Position numbers and translations under genes: made by a program
Shown: positions 23,119 through 34,159 of the stretch, piece after piece
Layout: each line of letters begins with the position of its first letter
Position numbering within the stretch: the first letter of the stretch is position 1
Notes under the pieces: generated by a model
What the model was told of the DNA's origin: nothing
What the model saw: only the letters and a program-made list of their open reading frames with translations
Database searches by the model: none
NCBI GenBank assembly: GCA_036346205.1
Contig: JARFJB010002140.1
Coordinates: 124,001 to 188,000, forward strand
DNA from: Vesta saturnalis
Taxonomy: Eukaryota > Arthropoda > Insecta > Coleoptera > Lampyridae
DNA length: 64,000 bases
Direction of reading: 5' to 3'

Positions 23119-24130
23119 TTATAAATTATTAAGGTATCTAATAAATTCATTTCTAACTACATTATTATTATTTACATTTGCATGCTGTTCAACAGGAATA
23201 TTATTAGCTAAATCAAATGCTTGCTATTCTTCTGCAGTGAGTTCTGGTGGTTCCAGTTCCCTACTTTCAATAGCACTATTATGTAATACTGCTGTTGCCA
23301 CGATTATCCACTGTACTTTTGGCAAATTTAGGTTTATACGATTACTTAAAATAGGAAATATTCTTTTCCAAACTCCATAACACCTCTCAACAGGATTTTG
23401 TGTCCTTATAACTCGTTATATAAATTATCAGCACTGGTTTTTACATGTGGTAGTGGTGTTAATAAATAATTTTTAACAGGATATCCGGCATCGCTAACTA
23501 ACACTGAGGTCCCCATTTCATTATTTTCAAACTTTCTACAAAGTTCAGAGTTTCTAAAAATTGTGGCATCATGCGATGGCCCTGGCCATCGTGCTAATAC
23601 ATCCATTATCTTTAATCCACTATCACAAATAGTTTGTCCATTAACAGAAAAAAAGTTTTTTTCTGTTACGAAATATTTCAGCATTTTGACCACCTATATA
23701 AAGTATGACACTGAAGTGAAAATATGAATTTAATTATAGAGAGCATACCAGGAGATTTTATTTTCACGTGAGTGCAATCTAGAGCACTAACAACTCGTGG
23801 AAATTTGGCGATTTTGTAAGTGCATGATTCCTAAAAGAAGTTATACATATTACTATATAATAAAAAGCCCATGATCTGTTTTATAATTACCAATTAGTAA
23901 GATGTTGTATAGCATCATTACTCTGCTCCAATAAATCAGTTGTTTCCTTTGATAGTCTGAATCGGTTATAAAACTAATGATCTTCCCAATAATAAAAATG
24001 GTCTGTACGAACTTGCCATCTAGGTATTCTTCGAATTTGTCCCAATCGTTGTATAAAATTTATCACTTGTTCATCGTCAGAAAATGTTTCACCGCTGCTT
24101 GTACTTGCATTAAAACAGATATATTCGCAC
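23119..24130 (-). pseudogene. Harbinger (HARBI1-like, DDE_Tnp_4) transposase, copy 1
   Basis: Minus-strand exons: about 24130-23885 (SDDEQVINFIQRLGQ ... RFRLSKETTDLL), then FPRVVSALDCTHVKIKSP around 23830-23755, a 57 bp intron (GTATGC...TATAG, about 23750-23694), then GGQNAEIFRN...PGPSHDATIFRNS, VSDAGYP and NPVERCYGVWKRIF. The catalytic D-D-E (LDCTH, SDAGYP, PVERC) is retained. Broken by a TAG in the first exon (shared with copy 2), a 4 bp deletion at about 23409, and a stop near 23236. Confidence 0.8.
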
Positions 24131-24373
24131 TTTTATAACAATCAATTAAATCTTGTTTGTAAATAAACAGCAAAATAAATACCGCACAAGTTCTGTAATG
24201 TACCTTCAAACCAACACTATTGCAAATGTCAAAAAAATTCAAACAAATTAACCAAGAAATTGTTAACCAGGATCTGAGTACTGAAATACGCAACCTCAGT
24301 TAAAATCTTGGTTAACAGATGATCACGGTTAGTTCACCCTAAATGTAACCCTATACTGAAAAACCGGCCCTTA

Positions 24374-24911
24374 GAGTGTACATATTTTAACAACAATATA
24401 TCTATTAAATAACGCAAATTTTAGGCAAATCTGCCTCACAAATTTTTTTTTAAAACAAGCGTTGAAGTGACTAAACTTTTTACTTCAATAGTTGTAATTA
24501 GGCAATTCTGAAACAAAAATTGTATATCTTTCGTAAAAATGGGATTAATAGTTTCTTTAAAAGAAACTTACTCATTTTTTCAATGATATCTGCAGAATTC
24601 TAGACATGATAGGGTGTTTTTGTTTATGCATGAGGTTGAAATAAAAATATAAGATGTTCCGAAAAGTTATAAAATATAGAACTATTTTCACTGATAGTAG
24701 GTCTTAAAGGTACATTAACTTTGTAAGTTGATAACCCATATAGTTTTACTAAAGAATGGAACATATTTTAATAAATTCTTTAGTTTAAAAAAAACTTCCT
24801 TGTGGCACGTTTTGATAATTCAGGGTATGTTGCGGTTATAATAGCTGTTGAATTTTAGATTTATAATCTAAATTAACAGTTGCATTACTTTATCTGACGG
24901 TAATATAGTTA
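24374..24911. other. non-coding flank inside duplication unit 1
   Basis: Repeated at 27985-28533 with a few changes. No gene seen. Confidence 0.6.
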
Positions 24912-24936
24912 TTGTTCTCACCAGGAATGTTTACCG
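24912..24936. repeat. orphan fragment of the terminal inverted repeat of the 28.5 kb transposon
   Basis: TTGTTCTCACCAGGAATGTT and the following TACCG match the left end at 28534. It is preceded by TA, the ancestral target site, which is mutated to TC at 28532-28533. It marks the right breakpoint of duplication unit 1. Confidence 0.8.
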
Positions 24937-25540
24937 TTATGACGTAGTGAGAATTGGTCAAGTTTGCCTGTTTGGACTATTTACTATCAAATGAAACAAT
25001 TTGTTACAATTCTTTTTTGTAATAGATTCAGAAAGGATCGTTCTACCCAATTTTCGAATTTTATTGATTTACATTGGAAAATAAAATATTTATGAAGGTT
25101 TAAAGACGAACGTGTTGAAAAATGATACGATTTATGGTACCTTTTTGTAAATAAAATTGAACAGTTTTAAAACTATGCCAATTAAACACTTAGAGCCGGT
25201 TTTTCATTGTACGGTTAACCGTAAATATTCTCGGTCACCGCAATTTTTTTCGAGTACGGGTTTTTCAGTATTTCGTCAAATTTAAATCATGGTTAAACTG
25301 ATTCAAAATGTAACCGGGGTCGTGGTGATCGGTTAACCACAATTTTAGATTGGAATTCTGCGCTTTATTAATCGTCGTGCTCTTCGTAACCTTACTTTCC
25401 CAGCATTTGCTCCTTGCTCGTGTTCGTGGTTTTATAAAGTGTATGTAGTGTGTGTGTGTCAAAGTGGATAATTTTTTAGTTTTATTGTGGACAAGTTTTT
25501 ACTTTCATTGTGGATAATTAGGTTTACTTGTATATAAATA

Positions 25541-26707
25541 TTTTAGTGTGCGCGCCAAAAACTTCGCCACTAAAGAGGTGAATTTGCCTGTTGATTTGGT
25601 GAATGAAGATCGAACAATTTTAGAATCCAAGCAGACTGGTGTGGTGAACCACACACAAAAAATAGTGCCTGGACTGAATTAGAATTAAAATTCAATGCAG
25701 TCTCAACCGACACAACGCATCGATCCTAAAGAAAAGTGGACGAACATAAAGCGGACTGCAGTTAAGAATCATGCCGCAGACAAAACGCATCAAAGGGGAA
25801 CAGGAGGAGCGCCTGTACAAGTACCGAAAGAGACCCCGGTAGATGCCATTGTCAACGACATCTTGGAAGTGCGGTTGACAGGACTACCGTAAACCGTGAG
25901 TATTTATTCGTAGTGAAGTAACAACAAATGATAATAAAATGTTATATTTATTTACAGTTGATGAAACCTGCACATACCAAACTGTGGTGGCTAACAGTGT
26001 GTCAATATCAATAGACACCGTATGTAAGGCGAATTTATCGTATCAACAATACATAATATTTTTTTTACACTTTATAATTCGTGTAGGCAACAACATCAGC
26101 ATGTTGAAAAATTCAGATGGAAGTGCAGGGAATTACAATGATACTAGTAGTATGCTATTTGTTTTTAAATTTATAAGAATTACTACTTTTACACAAGTTT
26201 AAGAACCACTATCCTGTGGAAGTGCAACTCCGCGCTTTGCAGATGCAACTTTGCAAGGTATTCTCACAATTATGCAAAATTATTGAGATAATATTAATTA
26301 CTTTTTTTTAAATGGAGTGGACTGGTGGGATTAAACTCCGCAGATGCTAAAAACAACACCTGCAAAAGCACTGACGACATCCTCCAAGAAGCGTAAGTCT
26401 GAAAAATTGCAAATCTAACAAACTTCAAAAAATATTTATTGATTTCATGGATATTCTATATTCAGGAGCAACCACAGGGATGTTGACAAATAAAAAGTGG
26501 TGCAATTTAGCAGGTACAAAAAATGAAGTTACCCTTTTGAAATTGAATATGAAGAGGGAAGAGGAACGTAAAGAGCATCTTCACGAGGCCAGTATGGAAC
26601 TATATGAGCAAATGTTGCGACATCGAGAGGAAGAGCAGGAGTTAAAGATTGAACAAATGCCTGCAGAACATAAGATAAAATTACAGCTGGTGCAGAAAAA
26701 TCTTTAA
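25541..26707 (+). pseudogene. Harbinger Myb/SANT-like protein, copy 2
   Basis: Same gene as at 21918-23098. The frame 25695-25892 (EKWTNIKRTAVKNHAADK...) and the carboxy coiled-coil frame 26447-26707 are open here, ending with a normal stop. A 15 bp block present in copy 1 (IRHAQ-encoding) is absent near 26595. One-base indels near 25662 and 25680 break the amino-terminal part. Confidence 0.7.
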
Positions 26708-26744
26708 GTAGTTTTTATTTTTATTTATAAATTATTAAAGTATC

Positions 26745-27745
26745 CAATAAATTCATTTCTAACTACATTATTATTATTTACATTTGCATGCTGTTCAACA
26801 GGAATATTATTAGGTAAATCAAATGCTTTCTATTCTACTGCAATGAGTTCTGGTGGTTCCACTTCCCTACTTTCAATAGCAGTATTATGTAATACTGCTG
26901 TTGCCACGATTATCCACTGTACTTTTGGCAAATTTAGGTTTATACGATTACTTAAAATAGGAAATATTCTTTTCCAAACTCCATAACACCTCTCAACAGG
27001 ATTTCGTGTCCTTGTAATTGACTCGTTATATAAATTATCAGCACTGGTTTTTACATGTGGTAGTGGTATTAATAAATAATTTTTAACAGGATATCCGGCA
27101 TCGCTAACTAACATTTCATTATTTCATTATTTTCAAACTTTCTACAAAGTTCAGAGTTTCTAAAAATTGTGGCATCATGCGATGGCCCTGGCCATCGTGC
27201 TAATACATCCATTATCTTTAATCCACTATCACAAATAGTTTGTCCATTAACAGAAAAAAAGTTTTTTTCTGTTACGAAATATTTCAGCATTTTGACCACC
27301 TATATAAAGTATGACACTGAAGTGAAAATATGAATTTAATTATAGAGAGCATAATACCAGGAGATTTTATTTTCACGTGAGTGCAATCTAGAGCACTAAC
27401 AACTCGTGGAAATTTGGCGATTTTGTAAGTGCATGATTCCTAAAAGAAGTTATACATACTACTATATAATAAAAAGCCCATGATCTGTTTTATAATTACC
27501 AATTAGTAAGATGTTGTATAGCATCATTACTCTGCTCCAATAAATCAGTTGTTTCCTTTGATAGTCTGAATCGGTTATAAAACTAATGATCTTCCCAATA
27601 ATAAAAATGGTCTGTACGAACTTGCCATCTAGGTATTCTTCGAATTTGTCCCAATCGTTGTACAAAATTTATCACTTGTTCATCGTCGGAAAATGTTTCA
27701 CCACTGCTTGTACTTGAATTAAAATCAGATATATTCGCACTTTTT
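26745..27745 (-). pseudogene. Harbinger (HARBI1-like) transposase, copy 2
   Basis: As copy 1. Catalytic SDAGYP and PVERCYGVWKRIF are in the open frame 27114-26830; the HDATIFRNS exon is 27299-27108. Between them an indel at about 27112-27122 shifts frame, at a place intact in copy 1; conversely the 4 bp deletion of copy 1 is absent here. The TAG in the first exon is shared, so it predates the duplication. Confidence 0.8.
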
Positions 27746-28533
27746 ATAACAATCAATTAAATCTTGTTTGTAAATAAACAGCAAAATAAATACCGCACAA
27801 GTTCTGTAATGTACCTTCAAACCAACACTATTGCAAATGTCAAAAAAATTCAAACAAATTAACCAAGAAATTGTTAACCAGCATCTGAGTACTGAAATAC
27901 GCAACCTCAGTTAAAATCTTGGTTAACAGATGATCACGGTTAGTTCACCCTAAATGTAACCCTACACTGAAAAACCGGCCCTTAGAGTTTACATATTTTA
28001 ACAACAATATATCTATTAAATAACGCAAATTTTAGGCAAATCTGCCTCACAAATTTTTTTTTAAAACAAGCGTTGAAGTGACTAAACTTTTTACTTCAAT
28101 AGTTGTAATTAGGCAATTCTGAAACAAAAATTGTATATCTTTCGTAAAAATGGGATTAATATATTCAATAGTTTCTTTAAAAGAAACTTACTCATTTTTT
28201 CAATGATATCTGCAGAATTCTAGACATGATGGGGTGTTTCTGTTTATGCATGAGGTTGAAATAAAAATATAAGATGTTCCGAAAAGTTATAAAATATAGA
28301 ACTATTTTCACTGATAGTGGGTCTTAAAGGTACATTAACTTTGTAAGTTGATAACCCATATAGTTTTACTGAAAGAATGGAACATATTTTAATAAATTCT
28401 TTAGTTTAAAAAAAACTTCCTTGTTGCACGTTTTGATAATTCAGGGTATGTTGCGGTTATAATAGCTGTTGAATTTTAGATTTATAATCTAAATTAACAG
28501 TTGCATTACTTTTATCTGACGGTAATATAGTTC

Positions 28534-30826
28534 TTGTTCTCGCCAGGAATGTTTACCGATACGTCATCATATACAATCATTTGGTGTAATATAGAAAGTA
28601 TACCCCGAGATGGCAGCATTTAAAGCTGAAGTATTCCAAAATACAATTATTTATTTATTGTGATTTATTTTGTAAAAATTAGAGAACGTTGATTATCGTA
28701 ATGATAACGGTTGAAAAACAATATTCTTGAAATCTAACAGGTGTTTGGTACGTTATTTTTAGAGCCTGAAGGTTATGTGGATTATAACCTACAAGCAATG
28801 CAATTTTCAACAAAATGTAAACATTTAATAATTGCAGTGGAATTATAAAAACATGAGAATGGTTGTGTTGTAAGTTGCTGATAAATAATCATACAATTGA
28901 TTGGAGATTTTAATTTATAGGTTAAACAATTAGCATGGAACAACTGTCGAGCTGCATTATTTACACCTCGCAAGGCTACTACGTTTCATCATCATAATTT
29001 CTTATTGTTGATACCAGTTCAATAGCAATGATGGCCCACAATAAGATGGTAAAGTTAATACACAAAATGGATGTTAAGTTACCTGCCTAAATAAAATGGA
29101 ACTATTATTCGTACGAAGATGACATTTAATGTGGAACATAAATTCAATGGGAAATGTGTGAATTAATATGTTGAGAAGCATTTTATCACAAAATATATTG
29201 TATTTACATTATTTAAATACATTACTAATAGAAATTGTATTAAATATGAACTAACACACTTGCATTAGTGGTTGTACTTTGTAGAAACATGCTTTTTAAA
29301 GTGTAAAACTTTCTAATCGGAGTCACTATCTACATCCGAACTTTCAGAATAGTTTCCGATGTTAATAACCAGTTCGTCAACTGTGATGTCCAAAATTTCT
29401 TCCCGTTTATACCAATGCTTTATTGTTTCTTCAGTATGTCGCACACAATTATCCCATACGGTTTCATCACATAGCTATAAAGCTTCGTTCCACATAGCAC
29501 AAACGTTCTCATTTTTATACCCACCTCGTCTAATATGCTTATCATAATACTCCTTTGCGTCTGCCCATACTAATTCTATCGCATTAAACTCACAGTGAAA
29601 TGGTGGTAATCTTAATACTTCGTGTCTGTAGCTTCTTATTATTTCATGTACTTCGTACCTTTTTTGTATTTGAAATGACTTAATTATATCATACAGTACG
29701 GTTTTGAAGAGAATAGGATCGTGACTGATGTGATTCTGTGTTAACCGGGAAACCTTATTGCCTTTTGTCCATAATGAAGTCGGTAGCTTTTCAACTAACA
29801 TTGAATGGTACAGTGAATTACCAATTATAATTAGCGAAGGCTCTTCTAAATTTGTTAGCAAATGTTCAATAAACCATTTTTTAAACATGTCCCCATTCAC
29901 CATGATAATCTTCCTTTGACCATCTTGATGCAAATAACAGAGCAGGATCTTGTACAAATCCTCTACCGGATTCGGTGTGAATAACAATAAATCTCTTGCC
30001 ATCGTAGCCTTGAGGTTTTCGTACACTCCTAATGTCTTCGTCCTGCCATGATTTTTCTGGATTTCGTTTAAGGTAGATCCACATTTCATCCATAAATACT
30101 ACTTGCCGACGATTAGGTGATTTGATCTCTTTAATGTATTGTTTAAGAAATTTAATTCGTATTTCTGCGATATAACTTTTTTCCAATAAAGCTCTACGGT
30201 TAGAGTTTTTTTTTTTAATTTGAATCCAAGCGACTGGGCTGCACGATGAAGACTTCTGTCCCTTATTAATATGTGACTGTTACGAATTTCTGCATTTAAA
30301 CTTGCAACTGTGACATGTTTTTCTGTAAATAAATTAGTATGTCAAACGTGTGAAAGATTTTGATGTAATATTACTCACTTTGTGCATGCATACTGTATAA
30401 CGTATTCCTTATACCCATATTGGATGTTTTAGGTAGATCGTCAGATTTTGTTTTCTTGCGTGGTCGTTTTGTTAAAACAGGGTTAGATGCAGCTCGAGAC
30501 TTGATATTTTTTACCGTCTTCTCAGATATACACAAGGCGCTTGCCACACGCTGTAATTTCATGACTGTAATTAATTAAGATATGAACACTTAATGTCATA
30601 CTTACTTCTTGGACAGCAGATACTAATATCAGGATACCCCCATTTTCTTTAAAATGTGTAATAAATGATGATTAAAAGAAGTAAATGTAGGAAATGAGGA
30701 AACTCACTACGAATGTTCACCATCCTTATTTAATTCACAGTTTTATATGAGAAGACAGCATAAACAAATTGGCTAGCTAAATTCATAACTTAATGAAGTA
30801 GCGGTAAACATTCCTGGCGAGGACAA
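28534..30826 (-). mobile_element. TA-flanked DDE transposon with long D-E spacing, copy 2
   Basis: Inverted ends of about 34 bp share CTCGCCAGGAATGTTTACCG (28540 and, inverted, 30801-30820) with TA at 30827-30828 and the mutated or ancestral TA at the left. Length 2293 bp. Encodes one transposase on minus, homologous in layout to that at 9975-11246, though the two are diverged. Confidence 0.8.
29313..30690 (-). pseudogene. IS630/Tc1/mariner-type transposase, DD8xE-like, second copy
   Basis: Probable exons joined at GTAAGT/ACAG (about 30605-30564) and GTGAGT/TTTACAG (about 30380-30325). HTH segment KLQRVASALCISEKTVKN at 30562, FMDEMWIY (first Asp) near 30085, then IGNSLYH where the second catalytic Asp has become Gly (about 29850), and CEFNAIELVW with the catalytic Glu (about 29590). 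81 residues separate the last two. A stop at 29475 splits off the acidic SSDVDSDSD tail that ends at 29313. Frameshifts in the A-run at about 30205 and near 29985. Confidence 0.75.
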
Positions 30827-30879
30827 TATGTTGTTTTTGCGTTTAAGATCTAATAGGTACTTCCTTAACGGCGGATAAA

Positions 30880-31000
30880 TTACTCCTGGGAGATTTTGTT
30901 TAATATCTTAACAATTTCATATCTAACTTCATTTGAAGGGTCCAAAGACAATGATTTAAAGAAAGTTTTAACATTAGAAATGATATGCTCAAATGGTATT
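30880..31000 (-). CDS. short terminal-exon-like frame, HEAT-like helix pair, unidentified
   Basis: Minus-strand frame ending at 30880 reads IPFEHIISNVKTFFK..LDPSNEVRYEIVKILNKISQE. The helix-rich pattern with a conserved-looking SNEVRYEIVK segment resembles the end of a HEAT/ARM repeat protein, but I cannot assign it. Its upstream side is cut off by the repeat starting at 31001. Confidence 0.25.
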
Positions 31001-31490
31001 AGTAGTAAGGGGGCACCTTCCGCCATCTTGGATTTTGACGTCACAAGGCCGGCCACGTGGGAGACCGTATTTTTCACCCTTGTTTTTATGGTTTCGTTTC
31101 GGAGGCCTTTTTCAACCCCTTGATGGAATTTTCATCCCTAATTATGGTCTTTTTGACAGCAATTTTTTTGTCGGCCTTATTTTATGGTTTCTGTTCGGAG
31201 GCCTTTTTCAGTCCTTGATGGAATTTTCAACCCTTTTTGTTGTATTAAGAGCCTTTTTGACAGTCATGCCTTTTTTGTACTTGCTCACGTGAGGGGTGTA
31301 TTTAGGGTTTGGTCTTGGGGTTGGTCTTGGACTTGGACTTGGGGTTGGTCCAGGCGTTGGTCTAGGATTTGGGGGCTGGGACTGGGTGACGGCTTCTCTT
31401 CGGGGGGCCTTTTCAACCTTAATTAAGGTCCTTTTGGTAATATTAAGAGCAGTACAACCCCTGGAGGTTAGGGAATTGCACGTGTTCTGA
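31001..31490 (+). mobile_element. repeat family B, copy 1 (complex terminal repeat)
   Basis: Begins AGTAGTAAGGG, then CCGCCATCTTGG and TTTTGACGTCAC, followed by internal subrepeats (GGAGGCCTTTTTCA... TGATGGAATTTTCA twice) and a G/T-rich GGNCTTG minisatellite (31305-31395), and ends near a CCTGGAGGTTAGG box. The same modules occur inverted at 52690-53405, and the first 250 bp inverted at 33575-33812. The end carries a GCCAT (YY1/PHO-type) site and a TGACGTCA (CRE-type) palindrome. Confidence 0.75.
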
Positions 31491-32299
31491 TTGAAAAAGA
31501 TTTTTATTTAAGCTGTGTTTATTAATATGTATTAGGACCCATTTTTACTTTACCAAATGAGATTGCATAATTGTATTTCTTTTAATTCCTATCTACAGAT
31601 TGTGATCTTTCACCTATACGAAAATTTATTTATACATTGGGGTTGTATCTAATAATTAAATTTCACTGTCATTTTAAATTAATCTCAACACGCAATGCAA
31701 AAAATTATTTAAAAGTTAATTACACGACACAGTAATCAGAATATTGTTTTTCTAAACGATTATTAAAACTGGCTGCTTACCTTTGAAATATCTTTAATCA
31801 CCGTCCCCTCGTTAAAGTTGTTGTATATACACAGGTCCTCGGTATCCAAACACTTCATATTTTTAAAAAATATATGTTGTTTGCACTAGCTGTAATTAAA
31901 TCTGTACAACTAAATAAATAAATTAAGGTTATAACTACCGTTTTCTGCTGCACGTATAGGCACACTAATACCACTTCCTATGTTTTGACTTGTGCTTAAT
32001 TGATATAAAACTGGTTATCGAGTAAAAGTAATTTTTGGAATGTAAATAAAATATGCTGTACATACACACAAAATTGTTTTATAAAAAACGAATTCATTAT
32101 AAAATCCTCATTAAAATATAACATAGAGTTAATTACAGTTGGTGTAATTATATAATAACAATATTGAGTAGCATACTTTGTTTAATAATAAATGCTAAAA
32201 ATCCTGAATTTTTATAAAACGATTCAAAGAAAGAAATGACAGTAGGTATTACGTAACGCTTAATTAAGAAACAAAGTAATAAAATCTCTTTTTTATTCA
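31491..32299. other. no recognised gene
   Basis: AT-rich sequence between repeat B copy 1 and the protease remnant. Confidence 0.4.
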
Positions 32300-32720
32300 T
32301 CAGACTAGAATAGTAGGAAAACAAAAATTGTACAATGATTTGATTATCTCGTCATTTAAGATTAAAGATACAGTGAAAAACTTATTTACAAAATCAAACA
32401 TTGGTAAATTATGTAATCTAAAATACAGAAACATTAACGTATAAAGTTCACACACATTCGAATGGTAATCTTGCAGTATTGTTTTATTGTATAGGAGGCA
32501 TCTGGAATTTTTCTCTAGGAAACGTAAATGATATCCTTGTGGTGCTAGACCGAAGGAATCAAAATATTCCCCATTACCATTCTCGTCAATGTAGATAGCG
32601 GTCTAATGCTGACCTGGTAGCTGATGAGAAACACATACAAGCCGAAACACATTCTTGTAGTTGGTGATCGATTTCAAGCATCTCAACACTTGCATGTTCG
32701 GAGGTCCAATATTAGGTGAA
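32300..32720 (-). pseudogene. adenain-like cysteine protease remnant (Polinton/adenovirus type)
   Basis: Minus-strand frame ending in TGA at 32300-32302 reads PGQH(stop)TAIYID near 32606, then GEYFDSFGLAP, then FLEKN, then YHSNVCELY near 32455 and a helical carboxy end. His, Asp and Cys occur in the order of adenain-family proteases; the residue after His, usually Trp (TGG), is TAG here, and the usual CG.YC box is altered. Polinton/Maverick elements encode such a protease for capsid maturation, but no capsid, ATPase or polymerase is seen, so the parent element is unproven. A polyadenylation-like AATAAA follows the stop. Confidence 0.5.
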
Positions 32721-33344
32721 ATAATAATCATTTTGTTCATCCGTTTCATCTTCAGCGATTATAGCTTATTAACTAGTAAAAACATCTAATACCCTGATGT
32801 TGCTTCATAATAATGTTCAACCGTTAGTAATTGTACTTTAAATACACGCAAGGGTTAATGTCTAATATTCTATTTTACCATTAGTATTACACAGATATGG
32901 GATTATTCTTAAATGAATTAGCTAAGTTCCCTTGAAATACTACATAGGCTTTCAATTCTTCTTTGCCCCTGAAGCTGTACCGCATACATCTTTCTTTGTT
33001 CAACTCCGGATCAGTAGCATGTTTTCTAATACACACAAGACAGCATCTTCAATATAGTGGTGTATACGCCAAAAAAATGGTTTGTGCCCTCTTCTTCTTT
33101 AATCTAGATGTTGCCTTTATACAGCATACAAGCTCTATCTTAGCTGAATTACCTCTGTCAATAAAAAGGGGTATTATCAAATTAAATATACCGGCCTCTT
33201 TTAATCTTTGAATTTTTACCGATAAGGGCCTGCCATGCTATCACATAAGACGACTTTACATACAGGTTCTGTTTCGGATGAACTGTCGAAAAGGGCTTTT
33301 TGATTTATAAACATGCCCCTAGGGAAGTTATTAGAGTGTAGTTA
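32721..33344. other. no recognised gene; some minus-strand frame remnants
   Basis: Fragments of coding-like sequence occur on minus around 33220-33300 but match nothing I know. Confidence 0.3.
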
Positions 33345-33812
33345 CGGAAACATTTTGAGTGAAGACCGGCAGATCTTTGCGATATCATATCTCATATAGG
33401 TAAAATTTCGTGACGCGAGGCTTTCGGCGAAGGCTGTTTCGGCAATCCCGCTCCAACCCTCCCGGAGCATAACCGAGATTGTAAGACAGGTGTAGGGTGT
33501 CGCAACTTGTTCTCGGGTCTTTGCCCCTTGTCGTGATCGCAACTTGTTCGTATGCCTTCGTGTATGTCAAAAATGGTTGAAAATTCCATCAAGGGCTGAA
33601 AAAGGCCTCCGAAAAGAAACCATAAAATAAGGCCGACAAAAAATTGCTGTCAAAAAGACCATAATTAGGGATGAAAATTCCATCATGGGGTTGAAGAAGG
33701 CCTCCGAAAAGAAACCATAAAAATAAGGGTGAAAAATACCGTCTCCCACGTGGTCGGCCTTGTGACGTCAAAATCCAAGATGGCGGAAGGTGTTCCCTTA
33801 CTACTGGTATTA
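33345..33812 (-). mobile_element. repeat family B, copy 2, inverted relative to copy 1
   Basis: 33575-33812 is the reverse complement of 31001-31255 with few changes, ending in CCAAGATGGCGG and CCCTTACTACTGG. 33360-33560 is a G/C-richer module (GCAACTTGTTCTCGGG twice) related, in opposite orientation, to 52530-52610. Confidence 0.75.
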
Positions 33813-34098
33813 CTTTGACGTTACTTTTGGCACGTACTTAGTGTCATCTCAAAAAACTTGATTAGATGGGTTATCACATTTCTTTTATTATCTAAAAATG
33901 ACGTAATATTTTGTTTCTTAGACAATCTACCAAATTTCGCTTCCCGACGTTTAGTATAAATATCAAACGTAATCTCCGTACAATTAAATGTTAATGATTT
34001 AATGAATAAACTTTATCCCAATGCTCTCCATTTAACCATTATGTTCAAATCCTTCTTAGCCATATGAATTTGACTATGTAGAAGCGCATTTTCAGTTC

Positions 34099-34103
<5 letters not shown>

Positions 34104-34151
<48 letters not shown>
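34104..34151. repeat. (TA)n microsatellite
   Basis: Pure TA for about 48 bp, no element detected at its edges. Confidence 0.95.

Positions 34152-34159
<8 letters not shown>

Larger units (their letters stand above)
21565..24370. mobile_element. PIF/Harbinger transposon, copy 1
   Basis: Inverted ends GGGCCGGTTTTTCA at 21565 and (reverse complement) 24370 with TTA duplicated at 21562-21564 and 24371-24373, the 3 bp target of Harbinger. Length 2806 bp. Contains the usual pair of convergent genes: a Myb/SANT-like protein on plus and the nuclease on minus, whose 3' ends are about 20 bp apart. Confidence 0.9.
21308..24936. repeat. tandem duplication, unit 1 (about 3.63 kb)
   Basis: Starts TTATGACGTAGTGAG and ends CCAGGAATGTTTACCG. 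The same 3.6 kb follows head-to-tail at 24937-28558, including flanks on both sides of the Harbinger element. Differences are scattered substitutions and small indels. Confidence 0.85.
25193..27981. mobile_element. PIF/Harbinger transposon, copy 2
   Basis: Ends GAGCCGG... (25193, one substitution from GGGCCGG) and ...AAAACCGGCCC (27981), with TTA at 25190-25192 and 27982-27984. Arose by tandem duplication with copy 1, not by a separate insertion. Confidence 0.9.
24937..28558. repeat. tandem duplication, unit 2 (about 3.62 kb)
   Basis: Second head-to-tail copy of 21308-24936; at its right end it runs on into the intact transposon beginning at 28534, while unit 1 breaks inside the same terminal repeat. 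Confidence 0.85.

Noticed and set aside
33342..33592. Overlapping minus-strand frames of 61-66 codons
   Set aside because: They read a G/C-rich module of repeat family B in all three frames and have no domain.
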